Source: CALJFL01 sp963669435 (GTDB lineage Bacteria; Pseudomonadota; Gammaproteobacteria; Pseudomonadales; Halieaceae). Taken from it: a stretch of 64,000 nucleotides of DNA. Of this stretch, positions 33,463 through 40,890 are shown one piece after another (positions within the stretch are counted from its first letter, which is position 1; every line of letters starts with the position of its first letter). The stretch spans positions 1,426,001 to 1,490,000 of the forward strand of contig OY770025.1 of NCBI GenBank assembly GCA_963669435.1. Reading direction: 5' to 3'. The translations under genes were made by a program, and so were the position numbers. The notes under the pieces are model-generated. The model ran no database searches. It saw only the letters and a program-made list of their open reading frames with translations, and was not told the origin of the DNA.

Positions 33463-35298
33463 TTACTTCGGCGGTTGATACCATATGGGGGAGGTATAGG
33501 CCCGCTCCTGACCCGTCAACACTGCGCCCTCTGGAATCTTTGCGCCCAGGCGAACAGCGTCATACACGAGCCAGCGCGGCGTGGGAATTTCCAGCACCCG
33601 GGCGTAGTAGAATGCCGGTGTTTCCGGGTTGAATTCCGGGTCCTGCCAGACCACAGCGAGCTCGTCGGCGCCGATGGAGTTACTCCAAGTGGCAGTTTCC
33701 AGATCCACCGTGTTTCCTACTGCGGGTAACTTGCCCTGTGCATCGGGCTGGCGCTCACCGCTCCAGGCCACGTCGAATACCCGCTCCCGGGGTTCACCCT
33801 GGGCGTCCAGCCAGCCTTTGACAATTTGTATTCGATCCAGGTTGGCCCCTTCGGGGTCGCGCAGTGCAGCCACCATTAAACGCGGCGCCCCGCTGCCATC
33901 CGCTGCGGGTAACTCAGCTCCCATCGGCACACCTTTTTTGTACCCCAGAGCAGCCCTGTCGCCGGCTTTAAGGTCGTCATCTTCAAACTGCCAGCCGCCA
34001 AACATGCGTACCGAAATTCGCGTACCCGTTGTGCCGTAGACCTCTCGCCGCTTCATCGCGTCCCAGATGGACTCGCGCGTGTTTTCCTCGGCCCATACGG
34101 CTGCGTAGCCAGACGACACACCCTGCCACCCCATGATCTTGCCCGCCAATCCCGTACGCTGCAGCTGACCCGCCCGGCTTGCGCTGGGCTCCTTGCCGGG
34201 ATGCTTGCCGAAAAAATTATCCTCCGCTGCAGTCGAGAGAGAAGTATGGGAATCAGTACTTCCAATCACACCGAACTCAAACGGATTTGCACCCCACCGG
34301 GCCTGGTAGGCCAGGCCGCGTTTGAGTGCCTCGCGGGCATACTCGTATTTGAGCATGTCGTCAGTTTTTGCCTGACTCATGTCCAGGTTGGCGACATCCC
34401 AGGTTTCATAATCGGCAAATTCATCATCTGGTGACAACAATGGATGGGCCTCACCGTCGCCCTTGTATTGGCTGATCTCAATCAGCGGTTCCCAGCGCTG
34501 CCTGCGCTCGGCGTAATCAGCCGTCAAGGGCTCACCGGAGAGGGTCACGTCGGCAAACATCATGCCGTTGCTCAGGTTGGCATTGTGCGGAATGGCCAGC
34601 GCTTTGCCACCTGTTGTATCTTCATACCTGGCCAGCCAGCGCCAGAGATCCTCCGGATCTGCGCTATCCCCCAGCGTATAGGGCAGCGACTTACGCGCCT
34701 TGTCCGCACCGTCACGCAGTACCACGACACGGTGCAGGTTGTTGCCCCTGACCAACGAGGTCCACTCATAGCCGATGAAAGCAGTAAATTTACCGGGGTC
34801 ATTGAATCTTTCCGCCGCGTCAACATTTGCGTTCCATATTGGTGTCATCAACTTCGGGTCCTGGGTTTCCCAGGGCAGCGTGCCCTGTGCAAATGCATTG
34901 ACGACCTCGACCGCAACCAGACTGCCCTTGCCCTCTTTCACCAACTGGTGCCAACGGCGGCCTAATTCCTCTTCCATGATCAAAGGGTGACCCTCGGCCA
35001 ACATGCCGAAGAAGCCCATTCCGTCTGAGTGATCTGCAATCACCAGAAAGTCCAACGGGCGGCGCAATGTGGCCTCCTGGCCGGTGGAGGATGTTACGGT
35101 TTCACCGCGGGCAAATCGGTAAGCAGCGTCCAGCCCAAGTCGATTACCGCGAGCGGCAGCATCCGTTGAAACCGAGGTATGCAAGTGGGTGTCACCCCAG
35201 AAAAGTCGGGTGCCGGATTGGTCAGGCTCCGCGACTACATAGGCCGGTATCAAAGTAAACACAGAAACAGCAAGGTGTATTGCGAATATTAAACGCAT
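33463..35298 (-). CDS. DUF3604 family secreted protein, second copy
   Basis: A 611-residue protein with a signal peptide ending near YVVA-EP. The ATG at 35298 has GGAG upstream; the frame extends further but without a signal-like start. FWGDTHLHTSVSTDA, DFLVIADHSDGMG and GSTDSHTSLSTAAEDNFFGK match the first DUF3604 protein closely in order and spacing. Their middle parts (HNANLSNGMMF/HNGNLSNGWMF) are also alike. A metal-dependent periplasmic hydrolase is plausible from the His/Asp motifs, but the family's reaction is unknown. Confidence 0.88.
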   Translation of the reverse strand: MRLIFAIHLAVSVFTLIPAYVVAEPDQSGTRLFWGDTHLHTSVSTDAAARGNRLGLDAAYRFARGETVTSSTGQEATLRRPLDFLVIADHSDGMGFFGMLAEGHPLIMEEELGRRWHQLVKEGKGSLVAVEVVNAFAQGTLPWETQDPKLMTPIWNANVDAAERFNDPGKFTAFIGYEWTSLVRGNNLHRVVVLRDGADKARKSLPYTLGDSADPEDLWRWLARYEDTTGGKALAIPHNANLSNGMMFADVTLSGEPLTADYAERRQRWEPLIEISQYKGDGEAHPLLSPDDEFADYETWDVANLDMSQAKTDDMLKYEYAREALKRGLAYQARWGANPFEFGVIGSTDSHTSLSTAAEDNFFGKHPGKEPSASRAGQLQRTGLAGKIMGWQGVSSGYAAVWAEENTRESIWDAMKRREVYGTTGTRISVRMFGGWQFEDDDLKAGDRAALGYKKGVPMGAELPAADGSGAPRLMVAALRDPEGANLDRIQIVKGWLDAQGEPRERVFDVAWSGERQPDAQGKLPAVGNTVDLETATWSNSIGADELAVVWQDPEFNPETPAFYYARVLEIPTPRWLVYDAVRLGAKIPEGAVLTGQERAYTSPIWYQPPK

Positions 35299-35450
35299 CG
35301 TTATCTCCAATACCGGCGTCATTATTGTAAGTATCGTGGACAGTATAATCGAGCAATCCACTCCTCACGACCTTTACCATTTCCACCAAACCCGGACTAC
35401 GCCGGTGTCAGGGTCACTCTGGGTTGACCAAAATTACGCAACATTCTTAC

Positions 35451-35478
35451 TTGTAGAGCACGGAGTCACTGCTATAGT
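35451..35478 (+). promoter_or_regulatory. Promoter of leader peptide/rsgA operon
   Basis: TTGTAG (35451-35456), 16-bp spacer, TATAGT (35473-35478). Transcription would start near 35485, about 25 nt before the leader ORF. Confidence 0.6.
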
Positions 35479-35509
35479 AAGCACAACAACCACAGCAAGG
35501 AGATCGTTC

Positions 35510-35551
35510 ATGATTGTCGTAAACCCTTGCCGGGTCCCCGTGCAGGTTTAG
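35510..35551 (+). CDS. 13-codon leader peptide
   Basis: ATG at 35510, seven bases after AAGGAG (35497-35502), a better ribosome site than most genes here have. It encodes MIVVNPCRVPVQV and stops at TAG 35549-35551, about 100 bp before rsgA. Five of 13 residues are Val, with two Pro and one Arg. The CCCCG at 35536-35540, within its codons, is complementary to CGGGG at 35594-35598 and 35639-35643. The size, strong initiation site and downstream hairpins suggest a regulatory leader peptide, not a functional protein. I do not recognise it from known attenuators. Confidence 0.6.
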   Translation: MIVVNPCRVPVQV

Positions 35552-35580
35552 GTCCTTACTTAGCCCGACACGCCTTTATA

Positions 35581-35647
35581 CCCGGCACCCAGCCGGGGCA
35601 GAAGCCCCATAAAATTATATTAACGGCGCTAACGCGCCCGGGGTTTT
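35581..35647 (+). promoter_or_regulatory. Candidate attenuator with alternative hairpins upstream of rsgA
   Basis: Hairpin 1 is CCCGGC/GCCGGG (35581-35586 with 35592-35597). Hairpin 2 is GGGGC/GCCCC (35595-35599 with 35604-35608) and overlaps hairpin 1, so only one can form. The CCCC of hairpin 2 can instead pair with GGGG at 35640-35643, which is the only ribosome-site-like sequence before the ATG at 35651. Inside that pairing is GGCGC/GCGCC (35625-35629 with 35634-35638), followed by TTTT. This could act as a translational switch, a terminator or both. Confidence 0.6.
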
Positions 35648-35650
35648 CTC

Positions 35651-36691
35651 ATGTTCAACAAGCACAAGTTGGCCAATCTTGGTTGGCTACCGTATTTTCA
35701 GCAACAACTCTCACTCGAAGAATGGGAATCGACCATACCCGCGCGGGTGGTAGAACAACATCGAAACCGCATTGAGGTCGTTACAGAAGAAGGCGCGACT
35801 GACATCGCGATCAGCACCAATATGCCGCCCATTGTCGTGGGGGACTGGTTACTACTGTCGACTGATGGCCAGTTCTCGCGACGGCTGGAGCGCAAGAGCA
35901 TTTTCAGGCGTAAAGCACCAGGAAGCGCCGTTGAAGAACAACTCATAGCGGCTAATGTCGATACGGCCTTTGTCGTCTGTTCGCTCAATGATGATTTCAA
36001 CCTCAGCCGTGTTGAGCGGTTTCTGAGCGTAACCCGGGAGGCTGGATGTGACGCTGTACTGGTTTTGAGCAAAGCAGACCTATGTCAGGACTCCGAGCCA
36101 TTGATCTGCAGCGCCAGGGCGCTCGACCCCCTACTGTGTGTGGAAGCGATAAATTGCGTGGACAGCAACAGCACTGACGCTCTACTTCCCTGGCTGTCGC
36201 CGGGCGCCACCGTGGTCTTGCTCGGATCATCCGGGTCAGGTAAATCAACCCTGACCAACACCCTATTGGGCAAAGAGCACCAACTCACCGGGGCCATCCG
36301 CGAAGATGACAGCAAGGGCAGACACACTACGACAAGGCGCTCCCTGATAAAGCTTCCCGGTGGCGCGCTAATACTCGACACTCCCGGGATGCGGGAACTG
36401 CAACTATCTGCCTGTGAAACAGGCGTCATGGCAACCTTCCCGGAAATGGAGGAATTGGCGCTAAAGTGCCGATTTAACGATTGTCGGCACGCAGACGAGC
36501 CCGGATGTGCGATTCAGGAGGCTATCGCCAGGGGCGATATTGACCAACGCCGATTCACCAACTATCAGAAGTTGCTGCGAGAACAGGCGCTCAACAGTGC
36601 CAGCCTGGCGGAGCGCCGAGCCGAGGCTCGCAACCGGGGTCGTTACTACAAACGCATCCACCGGGAAGCTGAAAAATTGAGGCGCGGATAA
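35651..36691 (+). CDS. rsgA: Ribosome small-subunit-dependent GTPase A
   Basis: A 346-residue circularly permuted GTPase. The N-terminal OB-like part (residues about 1-95) precedes the permuted G motifs. G4-like LSKAD lies before the P-loop GSSGSGKST (about 196-204), then DTPGM. The zinc knuckle CRFNDCRHADEPGC follows. This order is diagnostic of RsgA/YjeQ, which assists late 30S subunit maturation and ribosome release. It is followed 23 bp later by a HIT protein gene. The ribosome site is weak (GGGG) and can be buried in the upstream hairpin. Confidence 0.93.
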   Translation: MFNKHKLANLGWLPYFQQQLSLEEWESTIPARVVEQHRNRIEVVTEEGATDIAISTNMPPIVVGDWLLLSTDGQFSRRLERKSIFRRKAPGSAVEEQLIAANVDTAFVVCSLNDDFNLSRVERFLSVTREAGCDAVLVLSKADLCQDSEPLICSARALDPLLCVEAINCVDSNSTDALLPWLSPGATVVLLGSSGSGKSTLTNTLLGKEHQLTGAIREDDSKGRHTTTRRSLIKLPGGALILDTPGMRELQLSACETGVMATFPEMEELALKCRFNDCRHADEPGCAIQEAIARGDIDQRRFTNYQKLLREQALNSASLAERRAEARNRGRYYKRIHREAEKLRRG

Positions 36692-36714
36692 GCGTAACTA
36701 CAATCGGAGGTTTT

Positions 36715-37113
36715 ATGGATCAAGGGGATATTCACCAACAACTACTCGCAGACTGTCATTATCTTGGCGTCATACCCAGTGGGAGTTTACTACTGCACCG
36801 CAATGCGGTTATCCCCTGGTGTATTCTGGTGCCAGACACACCTATAGAAGATCTGTTACAGCTGGATACTAACAAGCGCAATCAGGTGATGGATGACGCG
36901 CAGAAGGTTGCAGCGTTTCTTCAGGCCGAGTCCTATGTAGAAAGAATAAATATTGCAGCGCTGGGTAACGTTGTCCCGCAGTTACACGTTCATGTCATTG
37001 GTAGACATGCGGGTGATGCCTGCTGGCCCAAGCCGGTCTGGGGGAATGTTACCGAGGCAAGACCATGGGAATCAGCAACGGTTGCGCGCTTCCGCAGCGC
37101 CTTATGTGACTGA
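36715..37113 (+). CDS. HIT family protein
   Basis: A 132-residue protein with the histidine triad LHVHVIGRH (about residues 91-99) and the N-terminal PWCILVP strand of the HIT fold. Such proteins hydrolyse nucleotide phosphoramidates or dinucleotides. It has a good GGAGG site and follows rsgA closely, so it is likely in the same transcript and under the same leader control. Confidence 0.88.
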   Translation: MDQGDIHQQLLADCHYLGVIPSGSLLLHRNAVIPWCILVPDTPIEDLLQLDTNKRNQVMDDAQKVAAFLQAESYVERINIAALGNVVPQLHVHVIGRHAGDACWPKPVWGNVTEARPWESATVARFRSALCD

Positions 37114-37148
37114 CCTGACGTCGTTGTATTCGTTTGGACTTGATTTGA

Positions 37149-37196
37149 CAGGTAACACCTGATTTACGGTGTCCGCTTTCGCCTAGAAGCAGACAC
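37149..37196. other. Two adjacent inverted repeats after the HIT gene
   Basis: CAGGT-AAC-ACCTG at 37149-37161 is followed by GTGTCCGCTT/AAGCAGACAC (37169-37178 with 37187-37196, one mismatch). They lie between two convergent genes, 31 bp before the end of the opposing one. No T-run is seen, so a terminator role is uncertain. Confidence 0.35.
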
Positions 37197-37227
37197 TAGC
37201 TAAAGAACCAAAGATTATCTGCCTAGT

Positions 37228-38652
37228 TCAGGTGTCACTGGCACAGAATGCTGTTGCCCAGCCTTTCTTCTGGCCTTTGTCAGCTCCCTTCTTTTCCCCC
37301 CGATTCTCACCGAAATTCTTGAGCACCTGAATTTCAGTTGAACCCACATACGAATTTCCGTCTAGTGTGTTACCGGAAAGTTCTGCCGACTCATCGCCGC
37401 ACTGAATTCCCGTTTCCGCGCTCAGGAAGGTAAAAATCATGTCATCAAGACCATCAGAATCAACATCCTCAGTACGGTAATCACTTGCGGCCGCGCTACC
37501 AGGGCCGAAGGTCGCTGAACTGACCTCAGCTAAAGTCGCGTTAAAAAGTGGGCGAGAATAAAGCACGACATCAACAGCTTCGGATTTCAGGTTTATCACG
37601 TCTTTGCCGCTCTTGCTGTCGATACTGATCGGAACCAGAAATCGTTCATTCCTGTCATCTACGTCAAATACACAGGTTGATTCATAGTCATCGCAAGGGC
37701 TAAATCCATCCGCCTGATCAACGTTCAGATTGAACTCATAGATCACCCTCGCCGATAATCTATCGTAACGCGAGCTAGTTGCCCGATAGTTGCAGGCTTG
37801 CATCTTATCAACGGGGAATAAACCACAGCCGGGACCATCAAACTGAGTCCCCACTTCATCCCAGCCCCTTACATTGACCCTGGAACTCGTCGTGACGTCT
37901 GCATACCAATAATCCCCTGTGATACTTTTATAATTATCAAGAGAGAGTTCACCGGGCTCGCTTATCGTAATTTCGATCTCTTCTTCTTCTCGCAGGAAAC
38001 CGAAAGAAATAGGGTTCGCCGAATCAGCACACCATTTATCCGTCTCATCTGCTTCTAGGGCACAGTTCCCCGTTGCTCCTTCGGCCGCTCCGGGGTATTT
38101 CATACGAATTCTTCGGGTATCACCCATCAAATAGGTGAACCAAGTATATGGTTCACTGGCGCCATTGCTGATTTCCCCCTTCAAGGAGCTGGGAAAGTTG
38201 CCAGCAAGCCAGGGTATGGCAGTGTTAATAGTGTCGTTCGGATGTGATATCTGGCCATTAAAACGAATTTGCGGGCTTGTCGCGAGCTTCACGGTCACTT
38301 TGTTCAGTGCAACAGATTCGAATGTCTCAAAATAGAATCTAGTTAGGAGCGTGACGGGCCATTGATAATAGCGGTATTCGGGATTGAGTTTCTTGTCCTC
38401 CCTGGAACCTATCTTGCAGCCGTAATTGCCTGCGCCAGTTCCTTCGTCCAGTCTTATTTGAGGATTGGGCCTGTCATCCAGAAAAAAATCGTCTCGGACA
38501 GTGGTTTTGCACCCAACGTCAAAGTTACCCTGCTTCTCAGCGCTTGGGGCTGTTGAGTTGACTCTTGGATATATCGTTATTGTTGCTGCCAGCGCATGCG
38601 ACGAAATCATGAGGCAAAACAAAGCTGCCAAAGTAAATGTAGCTGCCTTCAT
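37228..38652 (-). CDS. Secreted hypothetical protein, AT-rich
   Basis: A 474-residue protein with a clear signal peptide (first about 22 residues, ending ALA-AT) and GAGGGA before the ATG at 38652. The mature part is Asp/Asn-rich and predicted mostly beta-stranded, with several Cys pairs (for example CDDYESTC and CALEADETDKWC). It has a calcium-type DVDSDGLDD segment near residue 405, and the C-terminus is Lys-rich. I recognise no family. It has its own strong promoter and a base composition more AT-rich than its neighbours, so recent acquisition is possible. Confidence 0.76.
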   Translation of the reverse strand: MKAATFTLAALFCLMISSHALAATITIYPRVNSTAPSAEKQGNFDVGCKTTVRDDFFLDDRPNPQIRLDEGTGAGNYGCKIGSREDKKLNPEYRYYQWPVTLLTRFYFETFESVALNKVTVKLATSPQIRFNGQISHPNDTINTAIPWLAGNFPSSLKGEISNGASEPYTWFTYLMGDTRRIRMKYPGAAEGATGNCALEADETDKWCADSANPISFGFLREEEEIEITISEPGELSLDNYKSITGDYWYADVTTSSRVNVRGWDEVGTQFDGPGCGLFPVDKMQACNYRATSSRYDRLSARVIYEFNLNVDQADGFSPCDDYESTCVFDVDDRNERFLVPISIDSKSGKDVINLKSEAVDVVLYSRPLFNATLAEVSSATFGPGSAAASDYRTEDVDSDGLDDMIFTFLSAETGIQCGDESAELSGNTLDGNSYVGSTEIQVLKNFGENRGEKKGADKGQKKGWATAFCASDT

Positions 38653-38719
38653 AATTTTTCCCTCATTAGTTGTTAGCTCGCCGCTAACTACAGCATTGAT
38701 AAAGGAAAAGCCAAAATTA

Positions 38720-38747
38720 CTTATAGGACAATATCCTTTTTTGTCAA
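38720..38747 (-). promoter_or_regulatory. Strong promoter of the secreted AT-rich gene
   Basis: On the minus strand TTGACA (38742-38747), 16-bp spacer, TATAAG (38720-38725). A GTTAGC/GCTAAC foldback lies downstream at 38672-38688 in the 5' leader. No operator can be named. Confidence 0.65.
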
Positions 38748-38882
38748 AGATAGAGTGTGACGCAGATGACAGTGTTGTAGGGCGCTGCCTACCCGTCTCT
38801 ACGTCCCACGTGAGGTAAAGGCGAACACTATAAACAGGTTGATCGTAAGGTGACCTTCAGTGTCGAGTCAGAGTTATCACAA

Positions 38883-39281
38883 CTAGTCAAACAGCGGCTG
38901 GCTGCGAATGGTAGATAATTGCGCTGCGAGATTGGCAAGTACGGGCACCATGCCCGCCTCGCTTTCCGGCGAACCTTCAAAATCCTTGATCACCTCGACA
39001 ATACCCAGGCGCGATGGCTCTAATGAATCCTGCGCATGTGCCATGTCCCAGCGCATTTGCGCCAACAGCCAGAATTCCGCCGGGTAAGCACCGCCACAGA
39101 GTTGTTCGAGAATAATCGCCATCTTGGGCGTGATGTTGCGCTTACCTTTGACCAGCTCATTGACGGGCTGCGGCTGGTTGAAGCCCATCGCGCGTGCCAG
39201 CGCCGACTGGGACATGCCGGTGCGCCGCAATACCAGAACATCGATCAGCGCGCCGGGGTGCTTGATGTTAGCCGAGTTCAT
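38883..39281 (-). CDS. HigA/XRE-type helix-turn-helix protein without a toxin partner
   Basis: A 132-residue protein. Residues about 10-75 form an XRE/HigA-type domain. It has SQSALARAMGFNQPQPVNELVKG (HTH and recognition helix), ITPKMAIILEQLCG and AEFWLLAQMRWDM, the last being a HigA hallmark. The ATG at 39281 shares its A with the TGA of the SPFH gene, so it is translationally coupled. No HigB-like toxin gene is present on either side. It may regulate the NfeD/SPFH operon or be a solitary descendant of an antitoxin. Confidence 0.8.
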   Translation of the reverse strand: MNSANIKHPGALIDVLVLRRTGMSQSALARAMGFNQPQPVNELVKGKRNITPKMAIILEQLCGGAYPAEFWLLAQMRWDMAHAQDSLEPSRLGIVEVIKDFEGSPESEAGMVPVLANLAAQLSTIRSQPLFD

Positions 39282-40282
39282 CAGCTGGGTTCACTGGCTG
39301 TGTCCACCGGCACCTGATCAGCGCCCAGTAGCGTTTTGTAACCGCCGATAAAGCCGCCAAGGTCCTGGGCACCGTGTGGCATCCACACCACATTGTCGTT
39401 GGTCGCCATCTTATCCAGCGTCTCCATATAGCGGGTGCCAATCAGGTAATCGGCAAACTGTTGTGGCATGGCTTCCTCTACCAGGTTGAGCTTGCGCTTC
39501 TCCGCCTCGGCCAAACGAATTGTCGCCTGTGCCTCACCCTCAGCTCGGGTAATCGCAGCCAATTTGTCACCCTCAGCGATGGCGACCTGGGCATCACGTT
39601 CACCTTCAGCGCGCAATACCTCGGCGGCCTTGTAACCTTCGGCCTCGGTCACCCTCGCGCGACGATCACGCTCGGCTTTCATTTGCTGCTCCATCGCCCG
39701 GGTAACATCTTCAGGGGGCGAGATATCCTGCACCTCTACCCGGTTCACCTTCACACCCCAGCCGTCGGCGGCCCCGCCAATGGTGGCGATCAACCCGGCA
39801 TTGATCTTCTCCCTCGAAGTCAGCGTTTCGTCCAGATCCATCTCACCCACCACGTTACGCAAGGTGGTCTGGGTCAGGGTTTCCAGCGCACCGGGCAGGT
39901 TGAGAATCTCGTAAACTGCCTTTTTAGGATCGGTGATCTGAAAGTAAACTACCGCGTCCACCTGGATGCCCACGTTGTCCTTGGTGATCACCGCCTGGGA
40001 CGGAAAGTCGTAAACCTGCTCGCGCAAGTCCAGGTTAGTGATGTTTTCCAATACATACATTTTGATGCCATCACGGCGTATCGTGCTTCTCCATGGAATG
40101 GAGCGCGCACTGTCCACCACCGGGATGATGATATTGAGCCCGGGATTGAGCTGGCGATGAAACTTACCTAATCGTTCGATCATCACCGTGGACTGCTCGG
40201 GCACGATCCGAATACCTTTAACAACCAAGGTGATGACGAATATTGCGACAACACCGATAACACCCAACAATGCAGTACTCAT
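39281..40282 (-). CDS. qmcA: SPFH/Band 7 (QmcA-like) membrane protein
   Basis: A 333-residue protein with one N-terminal transmembrane helix and the SPFH domain VPEQSTVMIERLGKFHRQLNPG. A long Glu/Ala/Arg-rich helical coiled-coil region at about residues 200-270 and a conserved EAMPQQFADYLIGTRYMETL segment follow. It matches the QmcA/stomatin-like group, which forms oligomeric membrane scaffolds. It is 9 bp from the NfeD gene, its usual partner, and overlaps the HigA-like gene by one base. Confidence 0.9.
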   Translation of the reverse strand: MSTALLGVIGVVAIFVITLVVKGIRIVPEQSTVMIERLGKFHRQLNPGLNIIIPVVDSARSIPWRSTIRRDGIKMYVLENITNLDLREQVYDFPSQAVITKDNVGIQVDAVVYFQITDPKKAVYEILNLPGALETLTQTTLRNVVGEMDLDETLTSREKINAGLIATIGGAADGWGVKVNRVEVQDISPPEDVTRAMEQQMKAERDRRARVTEAEGYKAAEVLRAEGERDAQVAIAEGDKLAAITRAEGEAQATIRLAEAEKRKLNLVEEAMPQQFADYLIGTRYMETLDKMATNDNVVWMPHGAQDLGGFIGGYKTLLGADQVPVDTASEPS

Positions 40283-40291
40283 AAGCTTCTC

Positions 40292-40744
40292 CTAACTTTC
40301 GCTAACTGGCTTCAACACAAGAATGCCGTCCTTAACCTCAACAATTTCCGCCATGTCTCCTTCGAGCAGGACATGCCCCTCCTGGGCAACCGCGCTCCAG
40401 GAGGAATCGCGAAACCACGCCTTCAGCGCGCCGCCATCGTCCTGGGCGTCGACAACTTTCACCGTCGAGCCAACCCATGATGCCGGCCCGAACTGGGCGG
40501 GCTTGGCTTTCATAAATGTGCGCATGGCGATGGGGCGAATGGTGAAAAGAAAAATCAGCAGACCCACAGTGTAGGTGGTCAGGGCCCAGGCCAGGCTGCC
40601 CGTCATCGCCTGCACGATCGCGGCAGGAAACGCTGCCAGCCCCAGCCCCGCAAAGATAAACCCCGCTGTAAACACTTCGGCGATCAGCAACAAAACACCA
40701 ATCGCACACCAGACGTGCCAGGCAGATAATCCAAGCTCAGACAT
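40292..40744 (-). CDS. NfeD family membrane protein
   Basis: A 150-residue protein with two to three N-terminal transmembrane helices and a C-terminal OB-fold-like part (WVGSTVKVVDAQDDGGALKA). This is the short NfeD form that associates with SPFH proteins. The ATG at 40744 opens the first hydrophobic region; the frame extends 18 codons further but those look like leader sequence. It is the first gene of a three-gene operon. Confidence 0.86.
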   Translation of the reverse strand: MSELGLSAWHVWCAIGVLLLIAEVFTAGFIFAGLGLAAFPAAIVQAMTGSLAWALTTYTVGLLIFLFTIRPIAMRTFMKAKPAQFGPASWVGSTVKVVDAQDDGGALKAWFRDSSWSAVAQEGHVLLEGDMAEIVEVKDGILVLKPVSES

Positions 40745-40890
40745 ACCTATATAATCCTTACATACGTAATATGCATAAACTATACCTCTCATCAACAAAA
40801 TTGCAAGGTTTCTTTTTTCGAGCGCGCAGCCCTGTTATTTGAGGCATACCCTGCTAAAGTCGCGTTTTTTCAGCCGACAGGGGCCAGGAT

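Noticed and set aside
38883..39281. Toxin-antitoxin pair
   Set aside because: The HigA-like protein is clear, but no HigB-like or other toxin gene lies on either side; the upstream partner is an SPFH protein.
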